Positions 1 through 8,321 of a stretch of 40,224 nucleotides of DNA are shown here, piece after piece (within the stretch, counting starts at the first letter, position 1; the number at the start of each line of letters is the position of its first letter). The stretch is taken from NCBI RefSeq assembly GCF_000292525.1, contig NZ_AEYF01000034.1, forward strand, positions 1-40,224, read 5' to 3'. Both the position numbers and the translations under genes were made by a program. The notes beneath the pieces are model-generated. The model worked only from the letters and a program-made list of their open reading frames with translations. It ran no database searches and was not told the origin of the DNA. Origin of the DNA: Rhizobium sp. CCGE 510. Its GTDB lineage: Bacteria > Pseudomonadota > Alphaproteobacteria > Rhizobiales > Rhizobiaceae.

Positions 1-51
1 AATGCCGGGACTAAACAGCTAGGCGCTTATTCACGCTCCCCAGGGGCGCGC

Positions 52-1758
52 TTATGCGCTCTCCCTGAAGTCGTCGTCGCCGGCGTCTGGACCGCCCATC
101 GACATATCGAGAGCAAAGCCCTTGAGGCGCTGCTGCTGAGCCGAAACCGTCTGGCCACGGCCCTGGTTGTGAGCCTGCGGGGCGGGCTTGCGGACGGCGG
201 GTTGGCTCTTGATCGCCCTGGCCGAGGCGTTGGCTTGCGCCTTGTGGGCGACGGGCCGCCCGCCCGCCGTATCGACCTTGAAGAAGGCGATCGAAGCCTG
301 CAGTTCTTCGGCCTGCGAGGCGAGCTCCTCGGAGGTCGCCGACATCTGCTCGGAGGCGCCGGCATTCTGCTGCGTCACTTTGTCGAGCTGCTGGATCGCT
401 TCATTGATTTGCGAGGCGCCGATATCCTGTTCGCGGCAGGCGGCGCTGATCTCGGAGACCAGTTCCGCCGTCTTGCGGATGTCGGGCACCAACCGGCCAA
501 GCATGTCGCCGGCATCGGCGGCAGCCTTGACCGTGTCGCTCGACATCGAGCTGATTTCGGCGGCCGCCGATTGGCTGCGTTCGGCGAGCTTGCGCACCTC
601 CGAGGCGACGACCGCAAAACCCTTGCCATGTTCGCCTGCACGAGCAGCTTCCACGGCGGCATTGAGAGCCAAGAGATCGGTCTGGCGGGCGATCTCCTGG
701 ACGATGCCGATCTTCTGGGCGATCGTGCGCATGGCGTCGACCGCGCGCGTCACCGCTTCGCCGCTCATCTCCGCATCCTTGGCCGACTGGCGGGCGATCT
801 TTTCGGTCTGCGCGGCGTTGTCGGCGTTCTGCTTGATGTTCGCGGCCATCTGCTCCATTGAAGCGGAGGCCTCTTCGGCCGAAGCAGCTTGTTCGGTAGC
901 ACCCTGCGATACCTGCTCGGAGCTCGCCGAAAGCTGCTGGCTGCCGGAAGAGACGTTCTCCGCAGCCGATAGCGCATCGGCGACGACGCCGCGCAGGCGT
1001 TCGATCATGATGTTGACGTTACCGAGAAGCTCGCCGATTTCGTCGCGGCTGGTGATCTCGGCCATCTTCGTCAGATCGCCTTCCGCCACTTCGCGAACCA
1101 CGGTGTTGGCACGGTTGAGGCCCTTGCTGATCGTGCTGGCGATCCAGAAGGCTGTGATGGCGGCAATCAACAGGGCGACGGCGGCGACCGCGACCATCAT
1201 CGTTCGCGTCGTCTCATACTGTGTTTGGGCGCCATCGTCGGCAGCTTTCATGCGCTGCTTTTCGAGCGTCAGGATTTCGGTGAGCGTCGAGTCGATATTA
1301 TTGGCGGCGGTGCGCGCCGTCGTGACGGAGATATCGTTTGCGCCATCGGTATTGCCGGCCTTCACATAGGCGCGGATCTGCTCGTCGGCTGCAACGAAGG
1401 TTTGGGAAAGTTCGGCGATACGCGCCCAGCGCGCCTTGCCCTCTTCGGTCGCAAGCGCTTGTACCTTCTGGAAGGCGTCGTCGAATTCCTTGTGGGCCTG
1501 ATTGCCCTTCTCGATCGCGCCGGCCATATCATCGGCGTTACGCGCAGTCAGCAGGTTCTTCTGCTGACGAATTGCCTCCAACTGGGCGATGTTGATCTGT
1601 TGAGCGAGATCAAGACGGGCTGCCGGGCCGGAAAGTAGATTGTCGATCGTGTCATTCAACGATCCAAGGCTGAGGACACCGTAAGCGGCGGTGCCCACCA
1701 GTATCAGAATGATGAAGGTGAACGCCGTCACCAGTTTTGTCTTGATGGTCAATCGCAT
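52..1758 (-). CDS. Methyl-accepting chemotaxis protein (transmembrane chemoreceptor)
   Basis: This 568-residue receptor senses a periplasmic signal and controls CheA through CheW. A first membrane helix lies at about 11-29, a periplasmic helical region at 31-186 (four-helix-bundle type), a second membrane helix at 187-209 and a HAMP domain at 207-259. The cytoplasmic signalling hairpin covers about 280-500, with a canonical tip ([20 protein letters not shown], about 364-383). The C-terminus is a low-complexity tail ending DDDFRESA, with no NWETF-type CheR tether. It is the last gene of the cluster visible here, 31 bp after cheW, and probably belongs to the same operon. The ligand cannot be told from sequence. 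The family is certain. Confidence 0.95.
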   Translation of the reverse strand: MRLTIKTKLVTAFTFIILILVGTAAYGVLSLGSLNDTIDNLLSGPAARLDLAQQINIAQLEAIRQQKNLLTARNADDMAGAIEKGNQAHKEFDDAFQKVQALATEEGKARWARIAELSQTFVAADEQIRAYVKAGNTDGANDISVTTARTAANNIDSTLTEILTLEKQRMKAADDGAQTQYETTRTMMVAVAAVALLIAAITAFWIASTISKGLNRANTVVREVAEGDLTKMAEITSRDEIGELLGNVNIMIERLRGVVADALSAAENVSSGSQQLSASSEQVSQGATEQAASAEEASASMEQMAANIKQNADNAAQTEKIARQSAKDAEMSGEAVTRAVDAMRTIAQKIGIVQEIARQTDLLALNAAVEAARAGEHGKGFAVVASEVRKLAERSQSAAAEISSMSSDTVKAAADAGDMLGRLVPDIRKTAELVSEISAACREQDIGASQINEAIQQLDKVTQQNAGASEQMSATSEELASQAEELQASIAFFKVDTAGGRPVAHKAQANASARAIKSQPAVRKPAPQAHNQGRGQTVSAQQQRLKGFALDMSMGGPDAGDDDFRESA

Positions 1759-1789
1759 CGGTTTAACCCCAACCTGTACTCAGCCGACA

Positions 1790-2293
1790 TCAGTTGGCGG
1801 CTCCCGCCACATCGTGCTTCGATGAAAAAATCGCCTGCAGATTAGGAAGAATGATGAATTCTCCGCCCCTCTTCACCAGGCAGTTGATATAGTCGGCGCG
1901 CCAGCGCATGCCGATGCTCGGCGGCGCCTCGCTCGCCGTCTTTGCAAGTGTCGTCACCTCGTTCACCTTGTCGGTTCTGAGACCGACGAGAGTCTCCTCG
2001 CCCTGCAGATTGATCTCGATGACGATGATGCGGCTGTCGATCGTCGCTTCCGCGGCTTCCATCCCGAAGGCGAGACGCAGATCGGCGAGCGGAATGACCT
2101 TGCCGCGAAAGTTGATGACGCTGGCGACGAAGGGCTGGCTGCCCGGAACCGCAGTCTCGGGAAGCAGGTCCAGGATTTCCCGGACGATGACCGCTTCCAG
2201 CGCGAAGGTTTCGCCGTTGAGATCGAAGGTCAGAACCTCGACTTCCTCGGCATAGCTCCAGTGATTGTCAAATCGTTCGGCTGTTGCCCTCAT
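1790..2293 (-). CDS. cheW: Chemotaxis coupling protein CheW
   Basis: A 167-residue CheW adaptor that links receptors to the CheA kinase. The frame stays open far upstream inside cheA, but the ATG at 2293 overlaps the cheA stop as ATGA. From there the protein begins with a short leader and the CheW fold at about residue 17 (EVEVLTFDLNGETFAL). The conserved NFRGKVIPLADLR segment lies at about 61-73 and the IIVIE strand at 89-93. The length matches the family. The overlap implies translational coupling with cheA, fixing stoichiometry of the two core partners. Confidence 0.95.
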   Translation of the reverse strand: MRATAERFDNHWSYAEEVEVLTFDLNGETFALEAVIVREILDLLPETAVPGSQPFVASVINFRGKVIPLADLRLAFGMEAAEATIDSRIIVIEINLQGEETLVGLRTDKVNEVTTLAKTASEAPPSIGMRWRADYINCLVKRGGEFIILPNLQAIFSSKHDVAGAAN

Positions 2294-4341
2294 CCTGCTG
2301 CACGCATTTGCGCCTCCTGTTGCTGACCCGCGGCAACCAGGTGCCCGACGTCGAGAATGAGAGCGACGCTGCCGTCGCCGAGAATGGTGGCGCCCGAGAA
2401 TGTCGCGACGTTGTTGTGCAGTTTCGACATCGACTTGATGACCGTCTGGTGGTCGCCGATGATCTGGTCGACGACGAGGCCGACGCGCTCCGTGCCGGTC
2501 GAAATGACGACGACCTTCTGATGCAGGTCGGGCTTGGTGCCGGTGCGAAAGAGATCGCGCAGACGCAGGAACGGCACCAGGCTGTCGCGCAGCGAGATGA
2601 AGCTGCGGCCGCGCGAGCGGAGATCTTCCTCGAGCGACAGTTCGAGGCATTCCTCGACCGCCGAAAGCGGGATGACGTAGCGGCCGGAACCGACGCGCAC
2701 CAGCAGGCCATCGATGATGGCGAGGGTCAGCGGGATGCGCAACGACACTTCCGAACCCTGCCCCGGCAGGCTGACGATGTCGATCGCGCCGCGAAGCGCT
2801 TCGACCGTCTTCTTGACCACGTCCATGCCGACCCCACGGCCGGACAGATTGGTGATCGCCGCGGCCGTCGAGAAGCCGGGAGCGAAGATCAACTGCAGCA
2901 GCTCGGAATCGGAAAGCGGCTGGCCGGGCTGGATGAGGCCCGAGGATTCGGCCTTGGCGCGAACCCGTTCACGATTGATGCCGCGACCGTCGTCCTTGAT
3001 CGAGATGATAACCTCGCCGCCGGCCTGGCGGGCCAAAAGCGTCACCGTGCCGGCTTCGGTCTTGCCGGCGGCAAGGCGGTCGGCAGGCGTTTCGAGGCCG
3101 TGATCGATCGAGTTACGGACCAGATGCACCAGCGGATCGGCCAGGCGCTCGATGACCGTTTTGTCGACCTCGGTGCTTTCGCCTTCCGTCACCAGCTCGA
3201 TCACCTTGCCGGTCTCGCGGGCGAGATCGTGGACGAGGCGGCGGAAGCGGGAGAACAGGGTGGCGACCGGCACCATGCGCAGCACCATCATCGTGTCGCG
3301 CAATTCACCGGAGAGGCGTTCGATTTCCTCCGAAACGGAGCGCAGCGCGATATCGCTGCTGGCGCTGGCGAGCTGGCTGAGGCGCGATTGGGCGATGACG
3401 AGCTCGCCGACGCGATCCATCAACTCGTCGAGACGTTCGGCCGGCACGCGGACGTTTTCAGCTGCCTTCGCCTGGCTGACGGCGGCGGGGGCCTCGCGCC
3501 TCGCCTGAACCGCCTCGACAGGACGGAACTCCGGGACGGCTGATGCAGGAACAGCCGGTACCGATGCTGCGGCAGCTGCTGCTGCCTTTTCCGCGACCGG
3601 GGCGGCGGTTGCCGCGGCCGCACCATCGATATCCTCGACGCTGAGTTCCATGTCATCGAGAACGAAGATGAAGACGTCGTCGATCGCCGAGCGGTCCTGC
3701 TCGCTGATCAGCGTCACGTCCCAAGAAATGTGGAGTTCCGTCGGAGTGAGTTCGTCGATAGGCGGGATGGCCGAGGTGTTGGCGCGCACAGTGCATTCGC
3801 CGAGATCGCGCAGCTCGTCGAGCAGGCCGAGCGGGTTGGTGCCGTTGGCCATCGAATTGGCGGGCAGGCTGAAGCGGATGCGCCAGCCGTTCTTCTTCTT
3901 CGCCGTTGCCTCGCGGGTGGCGACGGGTGCGGGAGCAGCGGCCGCCGCTGCAGCAGGCGACGCCTCCTTGCCGCCGACGGCAGCCTGCAGCTGCGCCAGA
4001 AGCGTGCTGCCGGTATCGCCGTGATCGGCGTCCGGCTGGTCGACGAGGGCGCGCATATGATCCTGGGCGGCAAGAACGGCGGCGACGAGTTCGCTGGTCG
4101 CCGCGACCTCGCCCTTGCGGACGCGGTCGAAGGCCGTCTCGCAATGATGGGTGAAGGCGGCGAGCGCCTCAAAACCGAACATCGCACCGGATCCCTTGAG
4201 CGTGTGAAGCCCCCGGAACACGGCGTCGACGAGATCCTTGTTGTCGAGCTGGTGAGTCAGGTCGAGAAGACCGGCCTCGATCGCTTCGAGGCATTCGGCG
4301 GCCTCCGTGCGGAATACGGCAACGGGATCGAGCGGCGTCAT
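2290..4341 (-). CDS. cheA: Chemotaxis histidine kinase CheA
   Basis: A 683-residue CheA. The Hpt domain carries the phosphorylated His46 (FRGLHTLKGSGAMFGF). An Ala/Pro linker follows, then a second domain at about 152-235 starting GWRIRFSLP, with the GTNPLGLLDELRDLG motif that replaces the classical P2 domain in many non-enteric CheAs. A further linker leads to the dimerisation helices (about 296-345) and the ATPase domain: N-box HLVRNSIDHG (406-415), G1 DDGRGIN (450-456), G2 GRGVGMDVV (501-509). The CheW-like P5 domain is at about 545-670. All catalytic motifs are intact. It overlaps the receiver gene upstream and cheW downstream by ATGA. Confidence 0.97.
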   Translation of the reverse strand: MTPLDPVAVFRTEAAECLEAIEAGLLDLTHQLDNKDLVDAVFRGLHTLKGSGAMFGFEALAAFTHHCETAFDRVRKGEVAATSELVAAVLAAQDHMRALVDQPDADHGDTGSTLLAQLQAAVGGKEASPAAAAAAAPAPVATREATAKKKNGWRIRFSLPANSMANGTNPLGLLDELRDLGECTVRANTSAIPPIDELTPTELHISWDVTLISEQDRSAIDDVFIFVLDDMELSVEDIDGAAAATAAPVAEKAAAAAAASVPAVPASAVPEFRPVEAVQARREAPAAVSQAKAAENVRVPAERLDELMDRVGELVIAQSRLSQLASASSDIALRSVSEEIERLSGELRDTMMVLRMVPVATLFSRFRRLVHDLARETGKVIELVTEGESTEVDKTVIERLADPLVHLVRNSIDHGLETPADRLAAGKTEAGTVTLLARQAGGEVIISIKDDGRGINRERVRAKAESSGLIQPGQPLSDSELLQLIFAPGFSTAAAITNLSGRGVGMDVVKKTVEALRGAIDIVSLPGQGSEVSLRIPLTLAIIDGLLVRVGSGRYVIPLSAVEECLELSLEEDLRSRGRSFISLRDSLVPFLRLRDLFRTGTKPDLHQKVVVISTGTERVGLVVDQIIGDHQTVIKSMSKLHNNVATFSGATILGDGSVALILDVGHLVAAGQQQEAQMRAAG

Positions 4342-4706
4342 CGTCCGAGAACCTTCTTCACGATCTTCACGAGATTTTCCGGGTCGAACGGCTTGGTCAA
4401 CCAGCCCGTCGCACCGGCGGCCTTGGCGCGCGCCTTGAGATCAGCATCCGATTCCGTCGTCAGGAAGATTATCGGGACGCCGGCCTGCGCCGGCAATTTG
4501 CGCAACTCCTCGATCATTGTCAGCCCGTCCATGACAGGCATATTCAGATCGGTCACGATCAGATCGAAGCTGCGCCCCTTGGCCGTCGCCAAGCCCTCTG
4601 CCCCGTTGACCGCCTCGGTGACGCTATAGCCGGCATTGGTCAGCGTGACCTTGGTCGTCAGACGAATGCTGGCGGAATCGTCGACGGTCAGGATATTTGC
4701 ACTCAT
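4338..4706 (-). CDS. CheY-like single-domain response regulator
   Basis: A 122-residue stand-alone receiver. The acidic pair is Asp9/Asp10, the phospho-acceptor Asp53 (LIVTDLNMPVMDG), the switch Thr83/Thr84 (FLTT) and the invariant Lys105 (LTKPF). There is no output domain. It sits between the STAS protein and CheA, overlapping both by ATGA, so it is very probably phosphorylated by that CheA. The GWLTKPFDPENL segment is typical of CheY-type regulators found next to CheA in alphaproteobacteria. Whether it acts on a flagellar motor or another output cannot be decided here, since no flagellar gene is in view. Confidence 0.93.
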   Translation of the reverse strand: MSANILTVDDSASIRLTTKVTLTNAGYSVTEAVNGAEGLATAKGRSFDLIVTDLNMPVMDGLTMIEELRKLPAQAGVPIIFLTTESDADLKARAKAAGATGWLTKPFDPENLVKIVKKVLGR

Positions 4707-5032
4707 AATGTCACCTCTTTATGCAACCAGAAATTTGCGCCTTCTTGATCGAAGGATTCGATGAAACCGGCGCGCTCAAGTACCTTCAGGACCGAGCCAC
4801 TGGCCGGCGAAGAAAGCTTGAACGTCTTTCCGGTGGATTTTGCTTGGCGACGCGAGGATTCGATAAGTTGAACAAAACTCAGATCCGCTTCCGCACCTTC
4901 GGGAATGCTGATGATGATTGTATCACGGCTATGAAATTCGCTGACAATATTAGAATATAGTTCGGAAACGTTGCGAATGCTGAGAACGTCCGGCAAATTT
5001 ATAGATTCGTAATATTGTTTATGAGTATCCAA
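4703..5032 (-). CDS. Small STAS-domain protein of the chemosensory operon (CheS-like position)
   Basis: The reading frame is open up to 5185, but the first 51 codons show no family pattern. A TTG at 5032 has a perfect AGGAGG (5038-5043) five bases upstream, giving a 109-residue protein that consists almost wholly of a STAS-like fold. A beta start (INLPDVLSI) is followed by an alternating alpha/beta pattern with IIISIPEGAEADLSFVQLIE, where STAS proteins have a switch region, and a C-terminal SVLKVLERAGF helix. It is first in the operon and overlaps the receiver gene by ATGA. In Sinorhizobium meliloti, cheS occupies the same place upstream of cheY1-cheA and speeds CheY1-P loss. By position this may be an equivalent; sequence homology to CheS is not established here. 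Confidence 0.78.
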   Translation of the reverse strand: MDTHKQYYESINLPDVLSIRNVSELYSNIVSEFHSRDTIIISIPEGAEADLSFVQLIESSRRQAKSTGKTFKLSSPASGSVLKVLERAGFIESFDQEGANFWLHKEVTL

Positions 5033-5373
5033 TGCAGCCTCCTGGGCCAGAGAAATACTTGATGGCCCTAAAAGGACTCTCACGGCAGCGTTAATGCGGG
5101 GTAAACAGCGGTTGTATGAAACTGCCGTATAGCGAGTCCCGGGACTCCCAATTCTCATCCGGGATAAGTTGTATTTTTTTCTCAATATTTAGAAAAATGC
5201 AAAGTAAAAACAGTATGTTGAATCATATTTCCCGGCCGTGACGTTTCGACCGCTGGCGCATCCACATCTTTCGTTAATCACAACGCTGGCGAGTCCGGCG
5301 CGTTTACCGGACGTTTCCATCCTGCCCGTAAAAAGAGAGTCAAATCGCCTGTGATTTAAGAAAAGGTATAAAA
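5033..5373. promoter_or_regulatory. Divergent intergenic region between the che operon and the receptor-like gene
   Basis: About 340 bp without a convincing gene, presumably holding both divergent promoters. The part at 5165-5230 is strikingly AT-rich against the GC-rich background. A perfect 6-bp inverted repeat GTCCGG / CCGGAC (5293-5298 and 5307-5312, 8-base spacer) and two copies of GACGTTTC (5240-5247 and 5310-5317, 70 bp apart) are the only repeated elements I found. No sigma-70 or sigma-54 promoter with good spacing was recognised on either strand. Confidence 0.45.
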
Positions 5374-7116
5374 GTGGCACACGCTCTGGTATCGCCGAAC
5401 GCTGCAGCCTATACGTCAGGGCGGGACATCAGCCAGACCCTGGAATCCGCCCGCAGCCAGGTCGAGGAGCGTTTCCTCGAGGGCGGCACAGTGCTGCTTT
5501 CGGTGATGGATGTCCTCAACCGCCTGTTGAACTCGCTCGAGAGTGTCACCACGACACTCGACAACAAGGACACGAGCGACACCAGCGCCGATCTCCGCGC
5601 CACGGTGGAGAGCCTGACGGCTCTGCCGGTCACTGAGGAAAACCGCCAGCAGGCGCTCGTCTCGCTGGCGCATACCGGCAGGGAGTTGCGCAAACACGTC
5701 TCCGACATGCAGGAGACGATGCGTTATCTCAGAACTTTCGCCGTGACCGTGAAGATCACCGGTGCCGGCCTTGCCGAATTCGCCGGCTTCGCCCAGGAGA
5801 TCCTGGAGCGCATCTATTCCGGCACCGATGAGGTCAACCGTTTCGCCACCCATCTCGACAGCCTCGACAAGGAGGTGAAGCTTGCCGCCTCCTTCGGCGC
5901 CAGCGTGTCAAAAGGTTATGCCGATACCGTTCCGGCCGTTGCCGGAGCCCTGCGCGATGATGCCGCCAAGATCGCCGAACACCGCAAAGATCTCGGCGTC
6001 ATCGCCCGCGACGTCGGCGCAATTGCCCGCGCCATCCAGAGCAAAGTCGCTTCGACGCTGTCCGCCCTGCAGATCGGCGATATCACCCGCCAACGCATTG
6101 AGCACGTGCAGGCCACCTTTTCGCTGCTTGAAGATTTCTTTGCCGGCGAGGAAGGCGCAAGACTCGACGCCAGCGCGCGCCAGCGCCTGCAGAACATCAT
6201 TCACCATTTGACCGCAGCGCAGATGAGCGACATGTGCGCAAATTTCCAGCGGGATTCTCAAAACGTCGTCAAGACGATAGCAAGTTTCGACCACGACATG
6301 CGGGAGATCCTCAAGCTGCGCGATCAGATGAGCGGCGAGAGCGGCGAGGCCGGCGGCAACTTCATGCGGGCGCTGGAATCCAGCGTTTCGGCCGCCCACG
6401 AAATCGTCAAGCAGGTCGATACGGCAAGCCGGCAGGCCGACCAGGTGAGCCAGTCGACGATCGGCACCGCCGCCAAGCTCTTCGAGGCGATCGGCAACAT
6501 CCGCGCCGTCAAGACCGACATCCACTATATGGCTTTGAACACCAATTTGCGCTGCTCCCGCCTCGGCGAGGCAGGCAAGTCGATCAATGTCGTTACCGCC
6601 GAGCTGCGCATCTTCGCCGGCAAGCTCGACGATTCCGCCGACGCCATCGTCAACGGCCTGCCGGCGCTCGAAGCCGCGGCCGGGCGCGTCGCCCCCGCCA
6701 CGGACGCCGGGCCTAGTGGCCTAGGAGAAAGCCTGACGTCGGCCGTCGGCAATATCCGCTCTGCAGCCAACGCGATGGAAAACGAGTTGAAGGTGCTTGC
6801 CGAGAACGGCCGCGAGGTCGCCACCAAAATCAGCCAGTTGATCGGCAAGCTCGATTTCCAGCATGATCTAGGCGAAGTCCTTGCCCGCTGCGCCGATCTG
6901 CTCGAAGGCGTCGCCGGCACCGATATCGCCGATATCTCCGACCTCGGTGAGGTCATCGCGCCGCTCGATCGCAAGATCTTCAAACACTACACGATGGCCC
7001 ATGCGCGCAACATTCACCGCAACATCATCCCGGCGAGCGAAGACAGCATCGCCGCTCCCGCCGAGACCGCCAAAGCCGAAAACGACGAGGATCTTTTCGC
7101 GGGCGCGCTTTTCTAG
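5374..7116 (+). CDS. Soluble receptor-like (MCP-related) protein with degenerate signalling tip
   Basis: A 580-residue, largely helical protein with no membrane segment or signal peptide. It starts at GTG behind AAAGG. Residues about 330-500 resemble the cytoplasmic hairpin of chemoreceptors: ALNTNLRCSRLGEAGK (387-402) lines up with the tip [14 protein letters not shown]389, R396 and E399 match Tsr N381, R388 and E391, but the positions equivalent to Tsr F373 and E385 are Thr381 and Arg393. Residues 232-245 (LQIGDITRQRIEHV) hold an Asp236-x-x-x-Gln240 motif like that of CheZ (DLTGQ), and FQHDLGEVL at 495-503 is a second, weaker look-alike. Near the end is YTMAHARNIH (539-548). It is divergent from the che operon. 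Role unknown; a soluble scaffold or a CheY-P phosphatase are guesses. Confidence 0.85.
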   Translation: MAHALVSPNAAAYTSGRDISQTLESARSQVEERFLEGGTVLLSVMDVLNRLLNSLESVTTTLDNKDTSDTSADLRATVESLTALPVTEENRQQALVSLAHTGRELRKHVSDMQETMRYLRTFAVTVKITGAGLAEFAGFAQEILERIYSGTDEVNRFATHLDSLDKEVKLAASFGASVSKGYADTVPAVAGALRDDAAKIAEHRKDLGVIARDVGAIARAIQSKVASTLSALQIGDITRQRIEHVQATFSLLEDFFAGEEGARLDASARQRLQNIIHHLTAAQMSDMCANFQRDSQNVVKTIASFDHDMREILKLRDQMSGESGEAGGNFMRALESSVSAAHEIVKQVDTASRQADQVSQSTIGTAAKLFEAIGNIRAVKTDIHYMALNTNLRCSRLGEAGKSINVVTAELRIFAGKLDDSADAIVNGLPALEAAAGRVAPATDAGPSGLGESLTSAVGNIRSAANAMENELKVLAENGREVATKISQLIGKLDFQHDLGEVLARCADLLEGVAGTDIADISDLGEVIAPLDRKIFKHYTMAHARNIHRNIIPASEDSIAAPAETAKAENDEDLFAGALF

Positions 7117-7184
7117 AGCATGTCGCCCGGAAGCGCTGAGCGATCCCCAAGACATTCATAGATACAACAGGATAAAGCGCGTCG
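7113..7184. repeat. Rhizobial intergenic mosaic element (partial)
   Basis: The stretch just after the stop of the receptor-like gene has the AGAGCATGTCGCCCGGAAGC motif and, further on, TAAAGCGCGTCG (7173-7184). Both are typical pieces of the short palindromic elements dispersed in Rhizobium genomes. The second 12-mer recurs in reverse complement at 40194-40205 in this window, which supports a repeat family. The arms here are degenerate. Confidence 0.55.
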
Positions 7185-7228
7185 TATGACTCGAATTTGA
7201 TACAACGCACCAAGTTAGGACACTGTCG

Positions 7229-8311
7229 CTATCGCCGCCGAAACTTGTTGGCCGCTTCGATCGCCGCTTTCTGCTGATCGTCCTCGATGCCAAGATAGAA
7301 ATCTTCGAGCGACGGATCGGCGAGCCCGGCCCGGCGCGACAGGACGTACCACTTCGCCGCCTCGACCGGATCGGGCGCCGTGCCGATGGCGTTGATATAA
7401 AGGTGGGCAAGCTTGTTCTGTGCCGCGACGTTGCCGCCATTGGCGGCAAGTTTCAGCCATTCGAAGCCCTTGACGTAGTCCTTCGGTCCGCCGACGCCGT
7501 TGACGAGCCAGATGCCGAGATCGAGCTGGGCTGTGTCGAAGCCGGCCCGCGCCGCACGTGCCATCCACTCGCGGGCGAGCTGTTTCTTTTCCTCTGGCAG
7601 GTCCTTCAGCGTCGCATAGATCTGCGCAACGGCATATTGCGAATCGGCAATGCCCTGCTCGGCCGATTTCTCGTAGAATGGCAGTGCAAGCCTCAGCCCC
7701 TTCTCGCCGGGATTGTCGGCAATGAGAAGCTGCGCCCAGTTGAATTCCGCCGAAGGATTGCCGGCTTCGGCCGCCTTGCGCATGTAGTCGTCGGCCTTGA
7801 CCTTGTCGCGCGGCACGCCCTCGCCCTCCATCAGGATCAGCGCATATTTGAACATTGCCGCCGCATCGCCGCCTTCGGCCGCCTTGCCGTACCAAAAGGC
7901 CGCATTCTTCACGTCCTTCTTGACGCCGAGGCCCTGCGAGAGAATTTCACCAATCAGCGTCTGCGCCGCCGCATCACCGAGCTGAGCCCTCGGCAGCGCC
8001 TTATCCATAGCCGTCAGGTAATAACCGCGTTGGAAAGCGCCGTAAGCCTCGTCGACCGGCCCCTTGTAATCTTTCTCCGGCGGCAGGTCAGGCAGCTTCG
8101 CGCCCATGCGGTCGAACACGCCGACACCATCGGAGGGCCGCACGACCGGGCCGGAGGGCCGGTCGGTGCGGAAGGTCGAAGCCGGCGCTGAGCCTGGCTG
8201 GCCGATGACGCTGTCGCTGGCCTGCGCCAAGACGACATCCGGCCCGGCCGCAACGAGGGCGGCCATGCTGGCAAGGATAAATTTCAACAGGGGGGCGGTC
8301 CGGATCGGCAT
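7229..8311 (-). CDS. Exported Sel1-repeat (SLR/TPR-like) protein
   Basis: A 360-residue protein starting at ATG 8311. The frame is open back to a TTG at 8353 inside the preceding gene, but the ATG gives a clean signal peptide (about 1-30, ending VVLAQA). After a Pro/Gly-rich linker come about five to six Sel1-like repeats of roughly 36 residues, recognised by units such as AAFWYGKAAEGGDAAAMFKYA, ADDYMRKAAEAGNPSAEFNWA and GFEWLKLAANGGNVAAQNKLA. Such repeats form a curved solenoid for protein contacts, likely in the periplasm. It lies 10 bp after the ThiE-like gene on the same strand. ExoR of rhizobia is also a periplasmic Sel1 protein, but I do not claim this is ExoR. The binding partner is unknown. 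Confidence 0.88.
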   Translation of the reverse strand: MPIRTAPLLKFILASMAALVAAGPDVVLAQASDSVIGQPGSAPASTFRTDRPSGPVVRPSDGVGVFDRMGAKLPDLPPEKDYKGPVDEAYGAFQRGYYLTAMDKALPRAQLGDAAAQTLIGEILSQGLGVKKDVKNAAFWYGKAAEGGDAAAMFKYALILMEGEGVPRDKVKADDYMRKAAEAGNPSAEFNWAQLLIADNPGEKGLRLALPFYEKSAEQGIADSQYAVAQIYATLKDLPEEKKQLAREWMARAARAGFDTAQLDLGIWLVNGVGGPKDYVKGFEWLKLAANGGNVAAQNKLAHLYINAIGTAPDPVEAAKWYVLSRRAGLADPSLEDFYLGIEDDQQKAAIEAANKFRRR

Positions 8312-8321
8312 GAGCGCGATT

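Noticed and set aside
169..1369. Long plus-strand open frames across the chemoreceptor gene
   Set aside because: They are antisense to a certain MCP gene. GC-rich codons of the real gene leave few stops on the other strand, and the translations have no family pattern.
4703..5185. Full 160-residue version of the STAS protein
   Set aside because: The first 51 residues have no pattern and no ribosome-binding site, while TTG at 5032 has a perfect AGGAGG.
5189..5380. Open frame of 63 codons on the minus strand in the che divergent gap
   Set aside because: It overlaps the start of the receptor-like gene, has no family pattern and no ribosome-binding site. Chance frame in an AT-rich region.
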